The position numbers and the translations under genes are program-made. Source: Glaciimonas sp. CA11.2 (GTDB taxonomy: Bacteria; Pseudomonadota; Gammaproteobacteria; Burkholderiales; Burkholderiaceae_D). From it: a stretch of DNA of 64,000 nt. Below the pieces are notes generated by a model. The model was not told the origin of the DNA. It ran no database searches and saw nothing but the letters and a program-made list of their open reading frames with translations. Below are positions 55,843-63,978 of this stretch, piece after piece. The DNA lies in the NCBI RefSeq assembly GCF_034314045.1, contig NZ_JAVIWL010000001.1:2728001-2792000 (forward strand), read 5' to 3'. Position 1 is the first letter of the stretch, and every line of letters begins with the position of its first letter.

Positions 55843-56688
55843 ATGACGTGTTTGCCGATCTGGTCCAGATTGCCCCGTTTTCCAGCACGGCAGATTACCA
55901 TTTTATGTCTGGCAACAAGCGCCATGGTGTCATGGGCCCAGACCGATGTTCCTGGTCGCATCCTGCAACGTGACCGGCTGATTGTGGGGGTTGATTATGT
56001 CAGTCCGACTTACATTGCCGGCGCCAAGTTTCGGACCCCGGAAAGCCTTGACAGCGAGGTTGCAGCAGGGCTCGCCAAGCGCCTGAAGGTCGGTGTGTCG
56101 ATGGTCCGGGTGAAGCCGGAAAATCGCTTGCAGTTACTCACTTCCGGCAAAGTGGATGCCTTATTGTTGCGCGTCTCCGAGGGGGAGATTGCCAGCATGG
56201 CAAGCGGCCAAAAAGTGGTGATGACCGGCTATCAGGCGCAACCTAAATTAATCATGCGGACGGACACGACTATCAAGCAGTGGTCGCATCTTAAGGGGCG
56301 CAGCGTGTGCGTCTCTGCGGGCAGTCCGTATGTGGACAGTATGCAGGCGCGTTACGGTGCGCAAGAAATAGTGGTGAAGGCGCCGGCCGATGCGCTGTTG
56401 GCGGTGCGAACCGGTGTTTGCGACGCGACCGTTCACGATGATGTCTTGCTGGATGAGATGTTAAAGCTTCCCGAGTGGAAAAAGTTTTCGGCGAGCTTGC
56501 CGCTAGCGGGGCCGACGACCAAACTGGTTTGGGTACTTCGTCCGGTGGATGTTGAGGTGCGGCGCGCTGCTTTCGACCTGATGCAAGATTGGCGTAGTAA
56601 TGGATTTTGGTTGAATACGCGTAAAAAATGGGTCAATACCGTTGCTTTTGAGGTGTATCTCGACCAGAACGTGCCAGATTGCCATTAA
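55843..56688 (+). CDS. Extracellular solute-binding protein, family 3 (amino-acid-type)
   Basis: A periplasmic binding protein of the SBP_bac_3 fold. With ATG at 55843 (behind AGGGGGG) the protein has 281 residues and a 33-residue signal peptide ending near MVSWAQ. The mature start RILQRDRLIVGVDYVSPTY and the later LKGRSVCVSAGSPYVDSMQARYG and VRTGVCDATVHDD match the family, which binds amino acids or other small polar ligands. A start at ATG 55786 (or TTG 55780) would give a longer N-terminus using rare codons. It follows the NitT/TauT-type permease after 109 bases; no own permease or ATPase is near. Confidence 0.82.
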   Translation: MTCLPIWSRLPRFPARQITILCLATSAMVSWAQTDVPGRILQRDRLIVGVDYVSPTYIAGAKFRTPESLDSEVAAGLAKRLKVGVSMVRVKPENRLQLLTSGKVDALLLRVSEGEIASMASGQKVVMTGYQAQPKLIMRTDTTIKQWSHLKGRSVCVSAGSPYVDSMQARYGAQEIVVKAPADALLAVRTGVCDATVHDDVLLDEMLKLPEWKKFSASLPLAGPTTKLVWVLRPVDVEVRRAAFDLMQDWRSNGFWLNTRKKWVNTVAFEVYLDQNVPDCH

Positions 56689-56709
56689 CGCCCATTAGTG
56701 TAAGACACT

Positions 56710-56737
56710 GTGAGTCACTATCAAATGGCCGACTCAC
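56710..56737 (+). terminator. Weak hairpin terminator after the solute-binding protein gene
   Basis: GTGAGTC (56710-56716) and GACTCAC (56731-56737) are perfect 7-bp arms with a 14-base loop, followed by a T-rich TTCTGCTATTTT. It is 22 bases after the stop. A further pair, TGCCGCA (57009-57015) and TGCGGCA (57029-57035), lies before the next gene. Nothing else is seen in the gap 56689-57147. Confidence 0.45.
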
Positions 56738-57147
56738 TTCTGCTATTTTAGCTGCCGAGCTGCATTTTCTTTCTACTTCTTCTTCTTCTTTTTAGCAGTC
56801 ACACCTATTTCTCCGCATTTGTCACTCTTTTGTGCGCAAACGTTGTTAATCGCGTTTGCCCTATCGACTTTTTGCCCGATCTAATTCCCCTTATTCCTAG
56901 CGATACCGCTTAGTCAAGCGACTTTGTTGTTTCTGAGTGAAGTAGGTATTTATTTGTCAGTAAATCGATATAAACTTGCGCTGTTCGCCATTGAATCTAT
57001 GGGGAAACTGCCGCACAAAAAAATTAAATGCGGCAAGTACCCTGCTAGGATTGCGGTCTGCAAGAGGTGGTAAGGGAGTTGCATTCGTGCCGGTTGCAAG
57101 AGGAATGACAAAAATTAACATTACGAAGACAGACGAAAGGATTAGCC

Positions 57148-58275
57148 ATGTACGCACGGACCAAATTGATGATGGTGATGTTGGCAGCACTTCCAGGACT
57201 CGCTATGGCGCAGGAGACACAAGTAGTACAAATCGGTTTCAGCGGCCCGTTGACCGGCCCACAAGCATCTGCCGGTAAGGATAACCAAGGCGGTTTGTCC
57301 ATGGCGATCGACAAACTGAATGCTCAGGGACTTGTCATCGGCGGTAAAAAAATTAAGTTCGAAGCCTTGATGGAAGACGATCAGGCCGATCCACGTGCAG
57401 GCGTTAGCGTCGCTCAGAAACTGAGCGATCTGCACGTTAAAGCGATTATCGGACCTTATAATTCTGGGGTTACTATCCCTGCATCGCGTGTCTACAACGA
57501 CAGCGGTATTGTGATGGCAACGGTTGCCTCGAATCCAAAAATCACGCAACAGGGCTTTGCCAATGTTTTCCGCGTTGCAGCTAGCGATAGCCAGCTTGGT
57601 GGAAAGATGGCGTTGTATGCAGCCAAGGAACTGAAAGTGAAGCAAGTATCGATCATTGATGATCGTACAGCTTATGGCCAAGGTCTGGCTGAAGAGTTTG
57701 CTAAAGTTGCCAAGGCCAATGGTATCAAAGTCGTCAGCACTGACTTCACCAACGACAAAGCGACTGATTTCACCGCGATACTGACCTCGATCAAAGCGAA
57801 AAAACCTGACGCGATTTTTTACGGTGGATACTCGCCACAAGGCGGTCCAATGACACGTCAAATGAAGCAACTGGGATTAAACACCAAGTTGCTGGGCGGC
57901 GATGGTATCTGCGCGCCAGAAATGGGCCGTTTGGGCGGCGATGCAGTGGGCGATCAGGTGTATTGCACCCAAGGTGGCGCGATGCTCGACAAATTGGCTG
58001 CAGGGAAGGCGTTTGCCGCTGAATACCAAAAACGTTTCAGCCGTCCTGCTGAAACTTACGCAGCGTCGTTTTACGACGGCATGATGGTCGTGGCTCAGGC
58101 AATGAAAGAAGCCAATTCGGTTGAGCCAAAGCAATATATCGCAGCGTTAGGCAAGATCAAATACAAAGGTGTTGCTGGTTTGTATGAGTTTGACGCGAAT
58201 CATGATTTGAAACAATCGCCTGTGACCGTATTCCGGTTTAAGGACGGCTTGCCAGTCGCGCTGACAAGTTATTAA
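57148..58275 (+). CDS. Branched-chain amino acid-type ABC transporter substrate-binding protein
   Basis: A 375-residue periplasmic binding protein of the LivK/LivJ family. Signal MYARTKLMMVMLAALPGLAMA is followed by QETQVVQIGFSGPLTGPQASAGKDNQGG, the family start. GPYNSGVTIPASRVYNDSG and IDDRTAYGQGLAEEFAK are the ligand-binding lobes. AAAGGA lies before the ATG at 57148. It precedes the hydroxyproline genes, so the ligand might be a proline derivative, but no permease or ATPase of the system is in the window. It ends with a strong terminator. Confidence 0.9.
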   Translation: MYARTKLMMVMLAALPGLAMAQETQVVQIGFSGPLTGPQASAGKDNQGGLSMAIDKLNAQGLVIGGKKIKFEALMEDDQADPRAGVSVAQKLSDLHVKAIIGPYNSGVTIPASRVYNDSGIVMATVASNPKITQQGFANVFRVAASDSQLGGKMALYAAKELKVKQVSIIDDRTAYGQGLAEEFAKVAKANGIKVVSTDFTNDKATDFTAILTSIKAKKPDAIFYGGYSPQGGPMTRQMKQLGLNTKLLGGDGICAPEMGRLGGDAVGDQVYCTQGGAMLDKLAAGKAFAAEYQKRFSRPAETYAASFYDGMMVVAQAMKEANSVEPKQYIAALGKIKYKGVAGLYEFDANHDLKQSPVTVFRFKDGLPVALTSY

Positions 58276-58321
58276 TCAGCGGTGATATGGCGGCACCAGG
58301 ATTGGTGTTGCCGGGTAATTT

Positions 58322-58358
58322 AAAATGTCGTCGCCGTTTTTACGGGGACGACATTTTT
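58322..58358 (+). terminator. Rho-independent terminator of the LivK-type gene
   Basis: AAAATGTCGTC (58322-58332) pairs perfectly with GACGACATTTT (58347-58357); the loop holds a further CCGT/ACGG pairing. The stem ends in a T run and TGTTTG. Strong intrinsic terminator about 47 bases after the stop. Confidence 0.85.
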
Positions 58359-58363
58359 GTTTG

Positions 58364-58419
58364 TAAAGCTTAAATTTTAAAGCTTAAATGTTGAGATTTA
58401 AATGTTGGGATTTAAATTT
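58364..58419. repeat. Four tandem 14-bp repeats upstream of the hydroxyproline genes
   Basis: Four consecutive 14-base units occupy the region: TAAAGCTTAAATTT, TAAAGCTTAAATGT, TGAGATTTAAATGT and TGGGATTTAAATTT. All share TTAAAT at positions 7-12. The array lies between the terminator of the previous gene and the lhpH-type ATG at 58470. It could be a multi-site operator, but this is inferred only from position and phasing. Confidence 0.75.
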
Positions 58420-58469
58420 TAGAAGCGTCATTTTTGAAATGTAAAAACGGTTTTTCGAGGAACAGCATC

Positions 58470-59480
58470 ATGTTGAGTTACACACGCACCATACACACAG
58501 TTGACGCGCATACCGGCGGTGAGCCATTGCGCATCGTGATTTCGGGACTACCGCCGGTGCCGGGCGAGACTATATTGGCACGTCGCGCATGGCTGCAAAA
58601 AAACCGTGACAACGTGCGTCAATTCCTCATGAACGAGCCGCGCGGCCATGCTGACATGTACGGTGCGTATCTGTTGCCCGCAGTGACAGCTGAGGCCGAC
58701 TTCGGCGTAATTTTTATCCACAATGAAGGTTATAGCGACATGTGCGGTCACGGCATTATTGCGCTCGGAAAGGTATTGGTGGAATTGAACCATGTCGAGC
58801 GCACGATTCCGTTGACGCGCATTGGTTTTGACACGCCAGCGGGATTTATTGAAGCACAGGTTGAATGGGATGGAACGCGCGCAGGCAGCGTCACTTTTCG
58901 TAACGTTCCGGCATTCATCTATCAACGCGATATTGAAGTTGATACCCCCAGTTTTGGAAAAATTATCGGTGATGTCGTGTTCGGTGGCGCTTTCTACTAC
59001 TACATCAACGCAGATCAGGCGAATGTCCAGATCCGGCCAGAACAAGTCCGCACGTTAATTCAGCTCGGTGCAGAAACCAAGGCGGCGGTAAAAGCCAAAA
59101 TCAACATTCAGCATCCCATCGAAACAGGACTGAATACACTGTACGGCACGATCGTCGACGGCGCGCCAAACAATCCAACGGCTGATCAGGCAAATGTGTG
59201 TATTTTTGCAGATCGTGAGGTCGATCGTTCGCCAACCGGAACCGGTACCTCGGGCCGTGCTGCCCAATTGTTTTTGAGAGGAAAACTTTCACTGGACCAA
59301 CCGCTGATCAACGAAAGTATCGTTGGTAGCTGTTTTAGTGTGCGTGTTGTTGGCACAACCAAGGTTGCTGATTTTGATGCGGTAATGACAGAGGTAACCG
59401 GTGATGCGCATATCATGAGCTTCAATCAATGGGTGTTGGAAGAATCAGATCCATTCCCAGAGGGTTTCTTTTTACGCTAA
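58470..59480 (+). CDS. lhpH: trans-3-hydroxy-L-proline dehydratase (proline racemase family)
   Basis: A 336-residue proline-racemase-fold enzyme. The first catalytic Cys is intact in GYSDMCGHGII (residue 92), but where racemases and 4-hydroxyproline epimerases have the second Cys (SPCGTGT) this protein has Thr (SPTGTGTSGR, residue 256). A Cys/Thr pair is the mark of trans-3-hydroxy-L-proline dehydratases, which yield Δ1-pyrroline-2-carboxylate. The gene beside it encodes the matching reductase type. ATG at 58470 has GAGGAA at a good distance; an upstream in-frame start at 58434 is less likely. Confidence 0.88.
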   Translation: MLSYTRTIHTVDAHTGGEPLRIVISGLPPVPGETILARRAWLQKNRDNVRQFLMNEPRGHADMYGAYLLPAVTAEADFGVIFIHNEGYSDMCGHGIIALGKVLVELNHVERTIPLTRIGFDTPAGFIEAQVEWDGTRAGSVTFRNVPAFIYQRDIEVDTPSFGKIIGDVVFGGAFYYYINADQANVQIRPEQVRTLIQLGAETKAAVKAKINIQHPIETGLNTLYGTIVDGAPNNPTADQANVCIFADREVDRSPTGTGTSGRAAQLFLRGKLSLDQPLINESIVGSCFSVRVVGTTKVADFDAVMTEVTGDAHIMSFNQWVLEESDPFPEGFFLR

Positions 59481-59518
59481 CGGCAATTCCTAAACGCAGT
59501 TTTAAAGGCGACCAAAAT

Positions 59519-60442
59519 ATGCATATTCTCAATTCGCAACAAACCGCAGCAGCGTTGCCGTACAAGGCTTTGGTTCCCGCAATCGCATTAGCTGCAAAAC
59601 AGTTATATGATGGTCAGATCAACGCACCAGAGCGCATGGTCGTCGAGATCGATAAGGCTAGTGTGTTGCTGTGCATGCCGGCGATTGGTGCAGATATCAG
59701 TGTCACAAAATTGATTACCGTTCACGCGAATAATAGCCATCATCAGCTTCCTGCTATCCAAGGTGAAGTGGTGGTTTTTGAAACAGGGACCGGGCGCCGT
59801 CTGGCGCTACTTGACGGTCCGGTGGTATCGGCGCGCCGCACGGCGGCGGTTACGCTGCTAGGTATTCAAACGTTATTACCGCGTAAACCGGAGACCGCAT
59901 TATTGATTGGGACAGGTGTTCAGGCGGCAGCGCACGCTGACGCACTCGCGGAGTATTTTGGCGTACGCACGTTTTGGATTGCTGCCCGCGACACGGCTAA
60001 AACCCAAGCATTTTGCGATGCATTAAGGCAACGTTATCCGCAAGTTTCAGTGCATCCGATTGCCGCCGATACGCTGGATAATGCGCTGCCGTTGACGGAT
60101 GTAGTGATCGCGTTGACGACGTCACGGTCAGCGGTTATTCCAAAGCATATTTCGGCAGATACGTTAGCTGTTGGCGTGGGCGCGTTTAAACCGGACATGG
60201 TTGAGTTTCCTGCCGAGTTATTGCATGAGCGCACTATTATTGTCGATTATCTGGCAGGTGCGAAGCATGAAGCCGGTGATTTGCTACAGGCCAAAATTGA
60301 TTGGTCTGCGGTCGTTGAATTGCCGCAAGTATTACGACAACGCTCGTTACAAACGGATACATTGCCTGTATTTAAAACCGTTGGCCATGCCGCCTGGGAT
60401 TTGGCCGCAGCACGGGTTGCAATGACATCGTTAACGTTTTAA
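59519..60442 (+). CDS. lhpI: Δ1-pyrroline-2-carboxylate reductase (ornithine cyclodeaminase family)
   Basis: A 307-residue NAD(P)H enzyme of the ornithine cyclodeaminase/µ-crystallin family. After the β-rich N-terminal part, TGRRLALLDGPVVSARRTAAVTLLG carries the conserved Arg/Thr, and LIGTGVQAAAHADALAEYFG is the dinucleotide site. In this family the ketimine reductases reduce Δ1-pyrroline-2-carboxylate to L-proline; adjacency to the dehydratase makes this the best call. AAAGGCGA precedes ATG 59519; upstream in-frame starts overlap the dehydratase gene and lack similarity. Ornithine cyclodeaminase itself is unlikely. Confidence 0.85.
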   Translation: MHILNSQQTAAALPYKALVPAIALAAKQLYDGQINAPERMVVEIDKASVLLCMPAIGADISVTKLITVHANNSHHQLPAIQGEVVVFETGTGRRLALLDGPVVSARRTAAVTLLGIQTLLPRKPETALLIGTGVQAAAHADALAEYFGVRTFWIAARDTAKTQAFCDALRQRYPQVSVHPIAADTLDNALPLTDVVIALTTSRSAVIPKHISADTLAVGVGAFKPDMVEFPAELLHERTIIVDYLAGAKHEAGDLLQAKIDWSAVVELPQVLRQRSLQTDTLPVFKTVGHAAWDLAAARVAMTSLTF

Positions 60443-60702
60443 AAGAACTAAAACACAAACCATGTGTGGGGCAAAAGTGGGGTAAAAGTAAATGGTTTGG
60501 GCTGCAAAAACAGGGTCCGTAGATTGCCGCTTTTCATTGGCGTTTAACATCACTTTTCAAATAAGCATTGAACTTTTATTTTTGAGGGACGGTCTATCAG
60601 GAGCCTGTTTTGCATTTCTGCATACGAACGGCGAATTTGCTTGCTAACGCGGATTTTTAATTCTGTGTACATCGTGCCGCCGTTTTTCGAACGCGGTATT
60701 TG

Positions 60703-60744
60703 CCATGGTATTTACGCCAGCAATTAAGCTGGCAATCACCATGG
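60703..60744 (+). promoter_or_regulatory. Nested hairpin before a small exported protein
   Basis: Outer arms CCATGGT (60703-60709) and ACCATGG (60738-60744) enclose inner arms GCCAGC (60716-60721) and GCTGGC (60728-60733) around AATTAA. The structure ends about 18 bases before the GAAGGAG ribosome-binding site of the 91-residue gene. It could form in the 5' leader or be a DNA operator. The remainder of the gap 60443-60772 shows no gene. Confidence 0.55.
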
Positions 60745-60772
60745 TAATCAACCTTTTTGAAGGAGTTCTCAT

Positions 60773-61048
60773 ATGCTAACGTTACGCAATCTATTGACTG
60801 CCTCAGCTATCGCTGCCTGCGCCACTACTGCTTATGCACAAACACCTGCACCAGCAGCGCCTATGATGGATGCATCAGGGCAACAAGTGGTGATGATCCC
60901 TATTCCGGGCACTGATAATTCAATGATGAATCGCTTCGACGATCCTCTTGTTCAAGCGCGGGTTGCCAGATCGGGAGGCGACGCTTCTAGTAAAAATATG
61001 AAGATGAATCCGAAGCAAACAGTTGATGAAAAAGATAAAGGGAAGTAA
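60773..61048 (+). CDS. Small exported protein, 91 residues, unknown function
   Basis: No family recognised. It has a strong ribosome-binding site (GAAGGAG) and a signal peptide (MLTLRNLLTASAIAACATTAYA) with cleavage expected near AYAQTP. The mature 69 residues are hydrophilic: an Ala/Pro/Met-rich start (PAPAAPMMDASGQQVVMIPIPG), a motif MMNRFDDPLVQARVAR, and a lysine-rich end (KNMKMNPKQTVDEKDKGK). It should be periplasmic or secreted. It is monocistronic between a nested hairpin and a 17-bp stem terminator. Confidence 0.75.
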   Translation: MLTLRNLLTASAIAACATTAYAQTPAPAAPMMDASGQQVVMIPIPGTDNSMMNRFDDPLVQARVARSGGDASSKNMKMNPKQTVDEKDKGK

Positions 61049-61225
61049 CGTATTTCAGCGTTATGCGGTCAATCCTGCAGGGCATTTGAGGCGGGATTAA
61101 ATTAACATCTGCTGATGTTTCTTCGCATTTTTTGCTTAGCATTGCGCAGTATTCTACTTAGGGTTTTTCATTGCAATTGTGCGATTGGTATGTTTTAACA
61201 TCGCTTCTGGCATTGAAGTTAGACC

Positions 61226-61269
61226 AAATCAATATCGTCCGCCAGACTGACAGCGGACGATATTGATTT
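61226..61269. terminator. 17-bp hairpin between convergent genes
   Basis: The arms 61226-61242 (starting AAATCAATATCGTCC) and 61253-61269 are perfect complements over 17 bases, with a 10-base loop. The right arm ends TTGATTT, giving a modest U-rich end; symmetry allows use by both strands. It lies between the 91-residue gene and the rhodanese gene. Confidence 0.75.
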
Positions 61270-61336
61270 CGGTGCATCTTTCCTTGTTGGGCTCACACTT
61301 TATGCATTTTATTTATCAGGAATGCGTAGTATTTGT

Positions 61337-61801
61337 TCATGCCCCCATCCAAGGCAAGTCGGCCTTGCACCATCCACCCACAGTTTTCCTATGTCCTGCG
61401 GCGTCTTTATCGCCTTCAAATCCTTCGAGAATATCAAAGCAAGCGACGTAGCCGTTTTCAGTCGCTAGCGTTGCTGCGTGACGCGAGCGTACGCCCGATC
61501 GGCACAGGAAGACTAGCGTTGTTTGTTTATTGGCAAATAATGCTAATTGATTTAAAAAGTCGGGGTTTGGCGTACCGCCCGGATATTGCGTCCATTGCAC
61601 AGCGGCGTGTTGTTTCTCGTTGATCGTCACCCGACCAATCCAATCCCTTTCTGCATTGGTCCGAACGTCGACTAAAATTGTATCGGGACTAGCTGTTAAC
61701 AACGCATAGGTCTCGGCTGGCGTAAAAGCGCCTGCATACGGTAAGTTTCCGGCTTGACCACGGGTGCGGCCGATTTCTAACAACTTCGCGGTGCCTGGCA
61801 T
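61337..61801 (-). CDS. Rhodanese-like domain protein
   Basis: A 154-residue single-domain rhodanese, a sulfurtransferase family that passes sulfane sulfur through an active-site Cys. The loop is VFLCRSGVRSRHAATLA, with Cys followed by RSGxRS, the typical active site of single-domain forms. An LVDVRTNAERDWIGRV motif marks the N-terminal part and WCKADLPWMG the end. It is divergent from glnA and shares a 470-base gap with it. Confidence 0.9.
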   Translation of the reverse strand: MPGTAKLLEIGRTRGQAGNLPYAGAFTPAETYALLTASPDTILVDVRTNAERDWIGRVTINEKQHAAVQWTQYPGGTPNPDFLNQLALFANKQTTLVFLCRSGVRSRHAATLATENGYVACFDILEGFEGDKDAAGHRKTVGGWCKADLPWMGA

Positions 61802-61890
61802 GTTGTGTCTCCGAATAAAATGGTCGAATAGTAAAGATACATAACCATTATATGATTGAAAAAGAGTGTCCGAAAAGGATCGATCTTTAT

Positions 61891-61907
61891 TGCACTAAAT
61901 TGGTGCG
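61891..61907. promoter_or_regulatory. NtrC-type binding site upstream of glnA
   Basis: TGCACTA-AAT-TGGTGCG matches the NtrC consensus TGCACCA-N3-TGGTGCA at 12 of 14 defined positions. A second, weaker site (AGCTTTA-TTT-TGGTGCG, 61931-61947) has only the right half well conserved and is 40 bases downstream. Both lie upstream of the σ54 promoter, as expected for an enhancer. Confidence 0.75.
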
Positions 61908-62079
61908 CAATAATTCCGCTTGAATTCAAGAGCTTTATTTTGGTGCGTAAATTTGATATTGCCCCTGAATGAAGCATCTAAATTGATTGCGTATCGATAG
62001 CTGGCGTTATTTTTTTACAAATAAGCCTCCAAACTAGCAAATATGATGAATGAATAACGAATCGCGTTCCACCCGACGG

Positions 62080-62095
62080 TGGCATGGATTCTGCT
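62080..62095 (+). promoter_or_regulatory. σ54 (RpoN) promoter of glnA
   Basis: TGGCATG-GATT-CTGCT fits TGGCACG-N4-TTGCW, with the invariant GG and GC at the right spacing. It is about 180 bases downstream of the NtrC site and would give a leader of roughly 165 bases before glnA. No gene is visible in the gap 61802-62271. Confidence 0.78.
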
Positions 62096-62271
62096 ATCAT
62101 TCTCCGTTGAATTCAGTTGTATCGTTTTCTTGTTGTATTGATATTCTCTTGTTTCGCTTATGTGTTGCTTGCATGAGTGAGGCAGGCAGGACATTTATGC
62201 ACATATTGAATACCCAAATTTGCAAGTCCATTTAAAACATTCGCAGTACTTTCTGATATTAGGAGCTCCAC

Positions 62272-63687
62272 ATGGCAATGACGGCCGCAGAAGTCTTGAA
62301 GATGGTGAAAGACAACGAAGTAAAGTTCGTTGATTTTCGCTTCGCTGATACCAAAGGCAAGGAGCAGCACGTAACTGTCCCTGTTTCCCATTTTGATATG
62401 GACAAATTTGAGTCCGGTCATGCTTTTGACGGTTCTTCGATTGCTGGCTGGAAGGGTATTGAAGCATCAGACATGATTCTGATTCCTGATCCTAATACCG
62501 CCAACATCGATCCGTTCATGGAAGAAACCACATTGTTCATGCAATGTGACGTAATCGAGCCAGCCGATGGTAAAGGTTATGATCGTGACCCGCGTTCGAT
62601 CGCCAAGCGCGCTGAAGCGTACTTGAAATCGTCCGGTCTGGGCGACACTGCCTATTTCGGTCCAGAGCCGGAATTTTTCATTTTTGATAATGTTCGTTGG
62701 GGCGCCGACATGTCGGGTTCCTTCGTCAAGATCGGTTCCGAAGAAGCATCATGGAGTTCGAGCGCGGACCTGCCAAACGGCAATACAGGTCACCGTCCTA
62801 CCGTAAAGGGTGGTTACTTCCCAGTCCCACCAGTCGACAGCTTCCAGGACATGCGTTCGGAAATGTGTTTGATTCTGGAATCTCTGGGTATCCCGGTTGA
62901 AGTACATCACCACGAAGTTGCAGGCGCTGGTCAGAACGAAATCGGTACCCGGTTCTCGACGCTGGTTGAGCGTGCTGACTGGACCCAGAATCTGAAATAT
63001 GTGGTCTGGAACGTGGCCCATACCTACGGCAAAACAGCGACTTTTATGCCTAAGCCTATCGTTGGCGATAACGGCTCCGGTATGCACGTTCACCAATCGG
63101 TCTGGAAAGACGGCGTCAACCTGTTCGCAGGCGACGGTTATGCTGGTTTGTCTGAATTCGCACTGTATTACATAGGCGGTATCATCAAGCATGCCAAGGC
63201 ATTGAACGCGATTACCAATCCGGGTACTAACTCGTACAAGCGTCTGGTCCCAGGCTACGAAGCGCCGGTCAAACTGGCTTATTCAGCTAAAAACCGTTCT
63301 GCTTCTATCCGTATTCCACACGTGTCGAATCCAAAAGGACGTCGGATCGAAACACGTTTCCCTGATCCACTGGCTAACCCGTACCTGTGTTTTGCTGCGT
63401 TGCTGATGGCTGGTCTGGACGGCGTGCAAAACAAAATCCATCCGGGCGAAGCAGCATCGAAAGATCTCTACCATTTGCCGCCAGAAGAAGACAAGTTGAT
63501 CCCAACTGTCTGCGCGTCATTGGAAGAAGCATTGGAAGCGCTAGACAAGGATCGTGAATTCTTGACCCGCGGTGGTGTTTTCAGCGACAGCATGATCGAT
63601 GCTTATCTAGAGTTGAAGATGCAAGAAGTACAGCGCTTCCGCATGGCGACGCATCCGATTGAGTTTGACATGTATTACTCGGTGTAA
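62272..63687 (+). CDS. glnA: Type I glutamine synthetase
   Basis: GlnA makes glutamine from glutamate, ammonia and ATP in the main nitrogen assimilation route. The 471-residue length is that of bacterial GSI-β. Motifs include [16 protein letters not shown], the metal-binding [10 protein letters not shown] and [17 protein letters not shown], the substrate loop [18 protein letters not shown], and the adenylylation site Tyr400 in [12 protein letters not shown], so activity should be controlled by GlnE. AGGAG precedes the ATG at 62272. Upstream lie a σ54 promoter and an NtrC site; a strong terminator follows. Confidence 0.98.
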   Translation: MAMTAAEVLKMVKDNEVKFVDFRFADTKGKEQHVTVPVSHFDMDKFESGHAFDGSSIAGWKGIEASDMILIPDPNTANIDPFMEETTLFMQCDVIEPADGKGYDRDPRSIAKRAEAYLKSSGLGDTAYFGPEPEFFIFDNVRWGADMSGSFVKIGSEEASWSSSADLPNGNTGHRPTVKGGYFPVPPVDSFQDMRSEMCLILESLGIPVEVHHHEVAGAGQNEIGTRFSTLVERADWTQNLKYVVWNVAHTYGKTATFMPKPIVGDNGSGMHVHQSVWKDGVNLFAGDGYAGLSEFALYYIGGIIKHAKALNAITNPGTNSYKRLVPGYEAPVKLAYSAKNRSASIRIPHVSNPKGRRIETRFPDPLANPYLCFAALLMAGLDGVQNKIHPGEAASKDLYHLPPEEDKLIPTVCASLEEALEALDKDREFLTRGGVFSDSMIDAYLELKMQEVQRFRMATHPIEFDMYYSV

Positions 63688-63805
63688 TTCGTTACGAGTT
63701 CGTAATGAATTTATAACGGATTTGTTTCGAATTTGTATCGATAGATAGCGATTTAAAATATTGTTTTAATTCGTCATATTTTTTAAGCGATATTTTGATC
63801 AAAAA

Positions 63806-63841
63806 AAAAGGACCGGAAAAGTCATCTTTTCCGGTCCTTTT
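63806..63841. terminator. Bidirectional Rho-independent terminator after glnA
   Basis: Perfect 15-bp arms (63806-63820, AAAAGGACCGGAAAA; 63827-63841, the complement) with a GTCATC loop. A T run ends the plus-strand stem and an A run precedes it, so it can work both ways. It separates glnA from the following gene. Confidence 0.92.
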
Positions 63842-63978
63842 ATACTATTGGACATCGTTTTAATAGTCATTCTGGCACGATAGAATACCAAGTAATTACC
63901 TAGCAACTACTTAGCAGGTAGTCACGACAGTCTGGTTTGACTTAAACTAACGTCTTCATTGAATTGCGAAGAGAGTCT

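Noticed and set aside
57142..57870. 242-residue minus-strand open frame opposite the LivK-type gene
   Set aside because: His/Cys/Arg-rich shadow of a well-supported periplasmic protein; no family similarity.
63873..63888. TGGCACG upstream of the last partial gene as a second σ54 promoter
   Set aside because: The -12 part reads AATAC and lacks the invariant GC, so it does not fit.
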